From assembly GCA_030426395.1 (NCBI GenBank), contig JAUHYE010000011.1:1-49482 (forward strand): DNA of 49,482 bases, read 5' to 3'. Positions 8,876 to 16,404 of this stretch are shown here, one piece after another. The notes under the pieces were generated by a model. It was given only the letters and a program-made list of their open reading frames with translations. It had not been told where the DNA came from and did no database searches. The translations under genes and the position numbers were made by a program. Position 1 is the first letter of the stretch, and the number at the start of each line of letters is the position of its first letter. The stretch is from Phycisphaerae bacterium (GTDB taxonomy: Bacteria > Planctomycetota > Phycisphaerae > Phycisphaerales > UBA1924).

Positions 8876-9897
8876 TCGACCCAGATCTGGGCCTCGATCA
8901 GATCGTTCTCGCCGGGGACGACCTTCGAAATGGGCCGGAGGTAGGCGTTGCGTTGGTCGAGGGCGCCAGGGCCGCCGCGCTTGCCCGTCCACTTCACGGA
9001 GCCACGCCCGTCGTTGCCGGCGAAAAGCGCAATGTTCTCATCGATGGTCTTTCGATCACGGTCGGTCTCCGAATGGAACAGGTTGTCGCATTGCATGCGT
9101 TCCATGTCGCCCTCGATGTCGGGGAAGGTCCAGACGAGGGCATCAGGATCGGGCCAAGTCACGAAACTGACGTGCTGGTCGTTGAAACCGATGTTGCCCG
9201 CCCATGAATCTGGCTCACCGTGGATTCGCATCGTGTTCGAGCCGTCGCCAAAGGGGCTGCCCTGCAGCGGCCGCCACACACCACGGTGGAGAGTATACGC
9301 CGGCCCCCGATTGCCCCACGTGGCCTCTGTGGCGGAGAACGTGTTGCTCCAAAGGTGTTCACGCCCACCGAAGTAGGCAACCTGAGCAAAAGAGTTGTGG
9401 CTCGCATCGCCAGCATTACCCGGCACATTGCCTCCCCACTCGTCGAGCGGTGTGCCGCGGAAGGCAGGGTCCCACAGGGCTTGCATCGGATCCACCGCGC
9501 TCGCGGGATCCACGGTCTGGTAGTTCGGCATCACCCGCACGTTGCCCACCTCGGCGGAGCTCACGGTGAGATCGTCCGGGATGAATCCGTTCCAGATCAA
9601 CAGCGACAACACGTTGCCGGTGGTGTCGAGCCTGCGGTCGGGCCCCTTCAGCCCGTCGGGCCTGGCGATCGTCGCACCGTTGCGGTCGATGCGGCTGGGT
9701 GTCGGATACCGCTCGTGGTTGTGCTGGGCCCAGATGGCGCTGGCTTGCAGGATGCCGCGGATCTGGGTGGAGTCCTTCAACTCGCGGGCCTGGTCTCTGG
9801 CCTGCCCCAATTGAGGCACGGCGGTGACATAGGCCACGACGAGGCTCGCAATGATGGCAACGAGTTCGAGGATGGTAAACCCACGGGTGCGATGCAT
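8872..9897 (-). CDS. pseudopilin-like protein with type IV pilin leader (copy 1)
   Basis: A 341-residue protein with a prepilin leader MHRTRG|FTILELVAIIASLV: cleavage after Gly, Phe+1, Glu+5, then a hydrophobic helix. It would be processed by a prepilin peptidase and sit in the membrane with a C-terminal globular domain outside. The rest has the organisation seen in the large planctomycete pseudopilin families, including a FNDQHVSFV segment that resembles their H-x-DG-type motif. It is clearly a paralog of the next gene (shared PDRRLDTTGN, DPAFRGTPLDEWGG, NRGPAYTL, NDQHV, LRPISKV). ATG start with an AGGAAGGA site upstream. Specific role unknown; a type II secretion or pilus-like assembly is the general expectation. 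Confidence 0.85.
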   Translation of the reverse strand: MHRTRGFTILELVAIIASLVVAYVTAVPQLGQARDQARELKDSTQIRGILQASAIWAQHNHERYPTPSRIDRNGATIARPDGLKGPDRRLDTTGNVLSLLIWNGFIPDDLTVSSAEVGNVRVMPNYQTVDPASAVDPMQALWDPAFRGTPLDEWGGNVPGNAGDASHNSFAQVAYFGGREHLWSNTFSATEATWGNRGPAYTLHRGVWRPLQGSPFGDGSNTMRIHGEPDSWAGNIGFNDQHVSFVTWPDPDALVWTFPDIEGDMERMQCDNLFHSETDRDRKTIDENIALFAGNDGRGSVKWTGKRGGPGALDQRNAYLRPISKVVPGENDLIEAQIWVD

Positions 9898-9912
9898 GTC
9901 TGCGTTCCTTCC

Positions 9913-10959
9913 TCAGTCGATCCAGAACTCCGCGCTGATCTGGCCGCTCTGGCCGGGTAGCACTCGAGAGATGGGCCGCAGGTAGTTGTTCTGCTGGTCG
10001 AGCGCGCCGCTGCCGCCTGGACTGCCGTCGCCCTCGATGGTACCCCGCGCGTCATTGCCCATCACCATTGCGATCCGCTCGTCGATGATCGCTCGGGTGT
10101 TGTCGTTCTCAGCATGGAACAGATTATCGGCCAGAATCTGGGGCGTCGCGCCAGACGGACCGGTGAAGGTCCACGTCAGCGTCTGTGGGTCGGGCCGCGT
10201 GATGAATTCGACGTGCTGATCGTTGAAGGCGACGTTGCCGTTCCAGGCGTTGGTTGGTCCATGGATCTTCATCGTGACCGACTTTGCGCCGAAGCTGCTT
10301 CCCGGGATGGGCTCCCAGTTGCCCTTGTCCAGCGTGTACGCAGGGCCGCGATTGGCCAGACAGGCCTGGGTCGCGTTGAAGGTGTCGCTCCAGATGGTCG
10401 CTCGGTCGTCGAACCACGCGACCTGGGCGTAGGAATTGTGGCTCGGGTCGCCGACCTTGCCTGGGATGCCCCCGCCCCACTCGTCGAGCGGGGTGCCGCG
10501 GAAGGCGGGATCCCATTGGGCACGGGTTGGATTGACGGCCGACGCCGGGCTGGCCGCCTGGAAGTTGTTAAAGCGTTGGACGTTACCAGCCTCGGCCGGA
10601 CTCACGCAAAGTTCGACTGGGAAGAAGCCGTTCCAGATAAGCATGGAGAGCGCGTTGCCGGTCGTGTCCAGTCGGCGATCGGGGCCGACGAGCCCGGCTG
10701 GCCTGGCAATCGTGTCGCCGTTGAGGTCGATCTCGCTTGGCGTGGGGTAACGCCCGTTGTTGTTCTGGGCCCAGATGGCGCAAGCCTGGGTGATGCCGCG
10801 GATCTGGGTGGAGTCCTTCAACGGTCTGGCGCCATGCTGGCTGCTCCTGAAGCCCGCAGCAAACGGCAGTACGAGCAGTGCCAACAGGATGACTACGCCA
10901 ACGACGACCAGCACCTCAATGATGGTCATGGCGCGGCGATGTGGGGGGGTCCGGCGCAT
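9913..10959 (-). CDS. pseudopilin-like protein with type IV pilin leader (copy 2)
   Basis: A 348-residue paralog of the downstream gene (15-nt gap). I choose ATG at 10959 because AAGGAG lies 8 nt upstream; the longer upstream frame has no such site and would add a charged tail before the leader. The leader ends HRRA|MTIIEVLVVVGVV with Glu+5 and a long hydrophobic helix. The globular part shares with copy 1 the blocks STQIRGI.QA.AIWAQ, GPDRRLDTTGN, DPAFRGTPLDEWGG, ANRGPAYTL, FNDQHVEF and the Gly-rich GGSGALDQ.NNYLRPIS. It is the first gene of the minus operon and is divergent from the HlyD gene at 11110 across 150 bp. Confidence 0.85.
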   Translation of the reverse strand: MRRTPPHRRAMTIIEVLVVVGVVILLALLVLPFAAGFRSSQHGARPLKDSTQIRGITQACAIWAQNNNGRYPTPSEIDLNGDTIARPAGLVGPDRRLDTTGNALSMLIWNGFFPVELCVSPAEAGNVQRFNNFQAASPASAVNPTRAQWDPAFRGTPLDEWGGGIPGKVGDPSHNSYAQVAWFDDRATIWSDTFNATQACLANRGPAYTLDKGNWEPIPGSSFGAKSVTMKIHGPTNAWNGNVAFNDQHVEFITRPDPQTLTWTFTGPSGATPQILADNLFHAENDNTRAIIDERIAMVMGNDARGTIEGDGSPGGSGALDQQNNYLRPISRVLPGQSGQISAEFWID

Positions 10960-11109
10960 GCGAGTGCTCCTTCGGTTGTATCCCCGCGGGATGGGCGATC
11001 GCCCTGATAACGAATGATAAGGGTTTTTACGGTATCCAGTGCATCCCGGTTGCGATTTGCGCTGCAATGGGGAACAAAGACCTACGCCTCGCCCGTATAC
11101 TGAGGCACC

Positions 11110-12114
11110 ATGGCCAAAGCCAACACGAAGACCTCCCCGGCAATCCCCCTGACCATCGCCCTAACCCTCTCGCTCCTGGCGGGCGCCATGCCCGTTGCGC
11201 TGGCCCAGCAGAGCGGCGAGCAGACCACCCGCTCGTACGAGTACGAGCCCTCGTGGGCAGCCGAATTTGGTGGCATCTATCACTTTACCCAGCCCAGCAA
11301 GGACGCCCTGATGGGCTTTAACCAGCCCAGCGAAGTGCGTGAGGTGCTGGTCGACGTGGGCGACCATGTGAAGAAGGGCGACATCCTCGTCCGGGCCCGC
11401 GACGGCGACATCCAAGCGGCGTATCGCCTCCAACAGCGAAGGGCTGTCAACCGCTTCGAGATCCGGGCGGCCGAGAACCGGGTGCAACTGGCCCAGATCG
11501 AGTTCGACAACCAGCAAGCCGCCCGCGACCAGGGCGGCGGCAATGTGGTGGAGTACGAGCGAACCAAGGCCTCGCTCGAGAACGCCAAGATCGAGCTCGA
11601 CACCGCCAAGGAGCGGTTTATCGAGCAAGGCATCGTGCTCGAGCGGCAGGAGGCCGAACTCGAGCGGTACGCCGTGACGGCCCAATTCGACGGCACCGTG
11701 GCGGCCATCGAGGTGACGCCAGGCCAGGCCATGCAGGACAGCGAACCCGTGTTGCGTCTGGTGTCGATCGACCCGTTGCAGGTCCGCGTGCCGACCCCCA
11801 CTAGCACCGTGCTTGGCACGGGTGTCGAGCGTGGCGACAAGGCGTGGGTTGCTGTAAGCGTGGCGGGCCAGCCCAAGCTGTTCGAGGCCACCGTGACCGA
11901 AGTGAGCCCCGTGGCCGACTTCGGCTCGGACAAGGTGTGGGTAAAGGTCGAGATGGCCAACCCCGACAGGCTGCTGTCGGGCCTGCCCGCGTGGGTGCGG
12001 TTCACCGAGCCGACCGAGGCCTTTATGCGCATCCTTGCGGAGCATGACGAGCGGGCGCCCGGCAATGATGGGGAGCACGAGGGCGAGCCCGCCCTGGCCG
12101 CCGACGCCGGCTAA
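11110..12114 (+). CDS. HlyD-family periplasmic adaptor protein
   Basis: A 334-residue membrane-fusion (adaptor) protein. An N-terminal signal sequence ends at about residue 33 (PVALAQQ). It contains a half lipoyl/barrel-sandwich segment (VREVLVDVGDHVKKGDILVRARD, about 76-98), a long alpha-helical hairpin region rich in Glu/Gln/Lys (about 99-190), the second lipoyl half (ERYAVTAQFDGTVAAIEVTP) and a beta-barrel end. Such proteins bridge an inner-membrane transporter and an outer-membrane channel. Signal, core and length fit an RND/ABC-type adaptor, but no RND or ABC permease or TolC-like gene is beside it; instead it leads a set with a GAF-HlyD fusion, an M50 protease fusion and a SecA-like ATPase. 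A TATACT box 9 nt before the ATG could give an almost leaderless message. Confidence 0.88.
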   Translation: MAKANTKTSPAIPLTIALTLSLLAGAMPVALAQQSGEQTTRSYEYEPSWAAEFGGIYHFTQPSKDALMGFNQPSEVREVLVDVGDHVKKGDILVRARDGDIQAAYRLQQRRAVNRFEIRAAENRVQLAQIEFDNQQAARDQGGGNVVEYERTKASLENAKIELDTAKERFIEQGIVLERQEAELERYAVTAQFDGTVAAIEVTPGQAMQDSEPVLRLVSIDPLQVRVPTPTSTVLGTGVERGDKAWVAVSVAGQPKLFEATVTEVSPVADFGSDKVWVKVEMANPDRLLSGLPAWVRFTEPTEAFMRILAEHDERAPGNDGEHEGEPALAADAG

Positions 12115-12210
12115 CCAGCCCGGCGGCCCAACCAGAACGAATCGAGCGTGCCCGCCTGCGGCCTGCAGGTGGGCCACGCGTTTGGCCCGTTGCCCCAAAC
12201 AGGAGCGACC

Positions 12211-14202
12211 GTGACGGATATCTCGAATCTGAGAACGCCCGCGTGGAAGCGGATCGTCGAGGAACTCTCGGCCGAATCGCCCAACGCGACGACCTTCCTG
12301 GCCCGCTTGTGCGGCGTGCTGACCCGCGTGGCCAATGCCCGGCAGGGCTCGGTCGTCATCGTGTCGGCCGCCGACGCCGAAGGGCAGGGAACCGAGGAAC
12401 CCTCGATCGCCTACGCCGTGACCGCTGGCGAACCGCAATCGGGCAAGCCCGGCGAGCCGAGGCGCATCGACCCGAGCCAGATCGAGCACGGCTCGTGGGT
12501 TCGGTCGGCGGCCGCCGAGGCCGTTCGGGGGGGCGACGCCCGGGTGTTCGCGCTCGGCGCGTCGGACACGCCCATGTACGGTGCGAGCGGCGAGGGCGGC
12601 GCGGTCATCGCCGGGCCGATCGACCTGCCGCTGGGTGGGGGGCACAAGGCCGCGATCTGCTTGACCATCGAGCAACGCTCGCGCGAAGCCACGCAAACGA
12701 CGATGGCGCTCGTCGAGGTGCTGTGCGGTTACGCAAAGTTGCACGCCGCGAGGCAAGAAGCCAAGGGCGCGTGGCAGGCGTCGGCGGCGCTGGACCTCGC
12801 TGGCAGGCTGATCGCCTCGATCAACGAGGCCGACGGTTTTAAGGGCGCGTGCCTGCAACTGGCCAATGACCTGTCGCGCGCCGCTTCGGCGGATCGCGCC
12901 GCGATCGGCTGGGTGCGGGGGCTGGGCGACTCGGGCGTCGTCCGTGTCCAGGCCCTCAGCGACACCGAGCACGTCGATCGCCGTCTGCACATGGTCCGCC
13001 TGTTGCAGGCCGCGATGGAAGAGTGCTACGACCAGGCGCACGCGGTGGTGTACCCGATCCCGCAAGTGCCCAGTGGTGCCGAGGGCGACCTGGCTCCCGC
13101 GGTCGATCCCACACTCTCGGCAGCCGTCACGCACGCGCACCGGCAACTGGCTTCATCGGATGCGCGGCTGAAGGTCGCGTCGCTGCCCGTTCGCGCGGGC
13201 GAGCGTGTCGTCGGCGTCGTCACGATCGAACTGTCCGAAGAAGACCAACTCGAACCGGCCAAGCTCGAATTACTCCAGGCGACGCTCGACCTTGTCGGCC
13301 CGGTGATCGAGCTCCGTCGCAGCGACGATCGGCCAATTCCCCAGCGGGCCTACCACAGCGTGCTGAAGAGCGGCACCTGGCTGGTCGGCCCGCGCCACAC
13401 GGCGTGGAAGGTCGCGGCCCTGGCCGCGCTGCTGGTGTTGTTGATCGTGACGTTCGTGAAGATCCCGTACCGCATCGACGCCCAAGCGGAGTTGTCGGCT
13501 GTGCACGAGCGTGCGATTGCCGCCCCTTTCGCGGGCATCATCGCCAGCGTGCCCGAACGCATCCGGCCCGGCGTGCAGGTGGCCAAGGGTGACGTGCTGA
13601 TGCAACTGGACACCACGGAGCTGCGTGAAAGCCGAATCGATTCGCAGGCATCAGTGACGGCAGCTCGACGCGAGGCCGATGAAGCCCGCAAGGAAGGCGA
13701 CCTCAACGCCGCCGACCAGGCGCTCGGACGCCTCGAGCAGGAGCAGGCCCGGCTCCGGTACATCCACAGCCAGATCGAGCGTGCCACGATCGTCGCGCCC
13801 ATCGACGGCACGATCGTTTCGGGCGACCCGCGGCGGATGATCGGATCGGCCATCAACGTGGGTGAACCCGTATTCCGCATCGCCAACCTCGACGAGCTCG
13901 AGGTCATCGCGCGCGTGCCCGACAACGACATCGGCTACGTCTCGCCCGAGAGCATGGGCGGTTTTGCCACCCGGGCCCGCCCGGGCGAGCGGTTCGAGTT
14001 CAACGCCACCAGCCTCGTGCCGCTGGGCCAGCCCGACGAGGGAACCAACGTCTTCGAGCTCCGCGGCACGCTGACCGATCCTCCCGGCTGGCTACGGCCT
14101 GGCATGGAGGGCATCGCGTATATCGATACCGGAAACAAACGCATCATCTGGGTGCTGAGCCGGCGTTTGCTCGACACCGCCCGCCTGTGGCTGTGGTATT
14201 GA
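12211..14202 (+). CDS. GAF-domain / HlyD adaptor fusion membrane protein
   Basis: Start at GTG 12211 (AGGAG at 12201-12205), giving 663 residues; an in-frame GTG at 12148 lacks a ribosome site. Residues about 15-370 look like two GAF-like sensory regions (NATTFLARLCGVLTRVANARQG... and ...GFKGACLQLANDLSRAASAD, with SLPVRAGERVVGVVTIELSEED). One membrane helix follows (about 401-419, VAALAALLVLLIVTFVKIPY), then an HlyD-like periplasmic part: RAIAAPFAGIIASV, a coiled-coil hairpin (about 470-525) and TIVAPIDGTIVSGDP..IGSAINVGEPVFRIAN. So cytoplasmic sensing is joined to an export adaptor in one chain. The GAF call is from pattern only and is less certain than the HlyD call. 96 nt after the first adaptor and 13 nt before the protease gene. 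Confidence 0.8.
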   Translation: MTDISNLRTPAWKRIVEELSAESPNATTFLARLCGVLTRVANARQGSVVIVSAADAEGQGTEEPSIAYAVTAGEPQSGKPGEPRRIDPSQIEHGSWVRSAAAEAVRGGDARVFALGASDTPMYGASGEGGAVIAGPIDLPLGGGHKAAICLTIEQRSREATQTTMALVEVLCGYAKLHAARQEAKGAWQASAALDLAGRLIASINEADGFKGACLQLANDLSRAASADRAAIGWVRGLGDSGVVRVQALSDTEHVDRRLHMVRLLQAAMEECYDQAHAVVYPIPQVPSGAEGDLAPAVDPTLSAAVTHAHRQLASSDARLKVASLPVRAGERVVGVVTIELSEEDQLEPAKLELLQATLDLVGPVIELRRSDDRPIPQRAYHSVLKSGTWLVGPRHTAWKVAALAALLVLLIVTFVKIPYRIDAQAELSAVHERAIAAPFAGIIASVPERIRPGVQVAKGDVLMQLDTTELRESRIDSQASVTAARREADEARKEGDLNAADQALGRLEQEQARLRYIHSQIERATIVAPIDGTIVSGDPRRMIGSAINVGEPVFRIANLDELEVIARVPDNDIGYVSPESMGGFATRARPGERFEFNATSLVPLGQPDEGTNVFELRGTLTDPPGWLRPGMEGIAYIDTGNKRIIWVLSRRLLDTARLWLWY

Positions 14203-14215
14203 GGGGGCCGCGAGC

Positions 14216-16396
14216 ATGAGCGAACGCCCGACCTTCAGCCCGATGTGGAGCCGAGTGCGCGCGATGAAGCCGCGCCTGCGCTCGCACACGCAGATCACGC
14301 GCCAGCATTACCGCGGCCGGCGCTGGCACGTCGTGCACGACCCGGCCAGCAACCAGTTCTACCGCCTGACGCCGATGGCGTACGAGTTCGTGTGTCTGCT
14401 GGATGGCAAGCGCACCGTCGAGGAGACCTGGCACCTGTGCCTGGAAACCCACGGCGATTCGGCACCGACCCAGGTCGAGACCGTGGAACTCATCGGCCAG
14501 CTCTACAACGCCAACCTGCTCAAGGCCGACGACACGCCCGAGACCGACCAGCTCCTGCGTCGAGGCCGCGAGCGCGTGAAGAAGAAGGCCATCGGCCAGG
14601 CGATGGGCATCATGTACTTCCGGATCCGGCTCTTCAATCCGGATTCGATCTTCACCGCCGTCGAACCGATCGTCCGGCCGCTGCTCAACCGCTGGGGATT
14701 CATCGCCTGGTGCGTGCTGCTCTTCAGCGCCTTACTCGCGCTGGCAAGCGAAGCTGGGGCACTGTTCGATTCCACACGCTTCCAGGGCGCCATCGCCCCG
14801 GCCAACTGGCCATGGCTCATGGTCGTCTTTATCATCAGCAAGATCATCCACGAGAGCGGCCACGGCCTGGTATGCAAACGTTTCGGCGGGCAGGTGCCCG
14901 AACTCGGCATCATGATGCTCGTGATGTTCCCCGCCCCGTTCGTCGACGCGTCGAGCACGTGGGCCTTTGCCAGCAAGTGGCAGCGCATGGCCGTGGGCGC
15001 GGCGGGCATGATCTTCGAGCTGGCCGCGGCGTCCATCGCGGGCTTCGTCTGGCTGGCGACGCTCGACACCGGCGGCGTCGTGAACCAGTTCGCCTACAGC
15101 GCGATGCTGACGGCCAGCATCAGCACCATCCTCTTCAACGCCAACCCGCTCATGCGCTTCGACGGGTACTACATCTTGAGCGACCTGCTCGAGGCACCCA
15201 ACCTCATGCAGCGGGCCCAGAACCTCATCAAGTACCAGTTCCAGCGGCACATGTACCGCGTCAAGAACGCCAAGCCACCCACCATCCAGCCCGGCGAGAA
15301 GCCCTGGCTGATCGCCTATGGCTGGGCGGCGATGGTGTACCGGGTGTTCCTGTTCTTTTCCATCACGCTATTCGTGATGGGGCAGATGTTCGGCCTGGGG
15401 CTCGTGCTGGCGATCTGGACGGCGGCGGTGTGGTTCGTGATGCCCCTCGGCAAGTGGACGCACTGGCTGGCCACCAGCCCGCAATTGGCCGACAAGCGGC
15501 CACGCGCCGTGCTGACCAGTGTGGCCGCAGTGGCGCTGGGTGGCATTCTCGTCGGCGCCATCCCGCTGCCCGACCACAGGCGTGCGAGCGCGGTTATCGA
15601 GAGCGAGCAATTCACCGGCGTGTTTGCCGGGGCCGATGGCTTCGTCGTCGACGTTCTGGCCGGGCCTGGCGAGTTCGTGACCGAAGGCCAGCCGATCGCG
15701 GTAGCCGAGAATCCCGAACTGCTCGCGCAGCTCGAGCAGACCTCGGGCCAGTTCCGCGAACTCGAGGCTCGGTTCAAGTCGGCGATGGCCCAGGGTGTGC
15801 CTATCGCCGACCTGATGACCGAGCGCCGGGCCGTCCTGCTCGATCACCTGAGGTTCCTGGAAGAACGCGTCGCGGGCCTGACGATGCGGGCCCCCCACGA
15901 CGGCTATGTGGCCGACGATCCGCGGAAGCTCGCGGGCGAGTACATCAAGCACGGCCAGCCCGTGTGCACGGTGGTCGCCAGCGACGACATCCGCGTTGTC
16001 GCTTCGATGGACCAGCGGCAGGCCGACTGGCTCCAGACCATGAGCTTCCAGGACGATTTCTCGGCCGAGGTTCGCCGGTACACGCAACCCGGCGAGGCAT
16101 TCGGAGTCATCGAGTTCGTGCGGCGGGACGCGGGCGATCGAGCCTTGCCACACCCGGCGCTGGCCGATGTTGGCGGCGGGCAGGTCCAGACCGACCGGCA
16201 GCAAGGACGCTCACCGCAAGCGACGAGGCCGCGGTTCCTCGTCGAGATGGAGGCGAACTTCGACACCGCAACAACGTCGATGCCGCCCATGCCGGGTGAG
16301 CGGGTCGCGGTGCGATTCAGCCTGCCGCCACGGCCGTTGCTGGGGCAATGGGTTGATCGTCTCCGCCAACTCGTACAGGGACGCATCGACATTTAA
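14216..16396 (+). CDS. PqqD-like / M50 zinc protease / HlyD fusion membrane protein
   Basis: A 726-residue three-part protein. Residues about 20-105 resemble a PqqD-type peptide-binding domain (HYRGRRWHVVHDPASNQFYRLTP... YEFVCLLDG..TVEE). Residues 150-450 are a membrane site-2-type (M50) metalloprotease: HESGH at 212-216 within a helix and NPLMRFDGYY with Asp316 as expected third zinc ligand, plus several helices. Residues about 455-726 form a membrane helix and an HlyD-like segment with two half-lipoyl motifs (GVFAGADGFVVDVLAGPGEF and LTMRAPHDGYVADDP). PqqD-M50 proteins are known near ribosomally made peptide and bacteriocin exporters, so cleavage and export of a peptide substrate is a reasonable inference; no precursor peptide was recognised. 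Confidence 0.85.
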   Translation: MSERPTFSPMWSRVRAMKPRLRSHTQITRQHYRGRRWHVVHDPASNQFYRLTPMAYEFVCLLDGKRTVEETWHLCLETHGDSAPTQVETVELIGQLYNANLLKADDTPETDQLLRRGRERVKKKAIGQAMGIMYFRIRLFNPDSIFTAVEPIVRPLLNRWGFIAWCVLLFSALLALASEAGALFDSTRFQGAIAPANWPWLMVVFIISKIIHESGHGLVCKRFGGQVPELGIMMLVMFPAPFVDASSTWAFASKWQRMAVGAAGMIFELAAASIAGFVWLATLDTGGVVNQFAYSAMLTASISTILFNANPLMRFDGYYILSDLLEAPNLMQRAQNLIKYQFQRHMYRVKNAKPPTIQPGEKPWLIAYGWAAMVYRVFLFFSITLFVMGQMFGLGLVLAIWTAAVWFVMPLGKWTHWLATSPQLADKRPRAVLTSVAAVALGGILVGAIPLPDHRRASAVIESEQFTGVFAGADGFVVDVLAGPGEFVTEGQPIAVAENPELLAQLEQTSGQFRELEARFKSAMAQGVPIADLMTERRAVLLDHLRFLEERVAGLTMRAPHDGYVADDPRKLAGEYIKHGQPVCTVVASDDIRVVASMDQRQADWLQTMSFQDDFSAEVRRYTQPGEAFGVIEFVRRDAGDRALPHPALADVGGGQVQTDRQQGRSPQATRPRFLVEMEANFDTATTSMPPMPGERVAVRFSLPPRPLLGQWVDRLRQLVQGRIDI

Positions 16397-16404
16397 CCCA
16401 ATCC

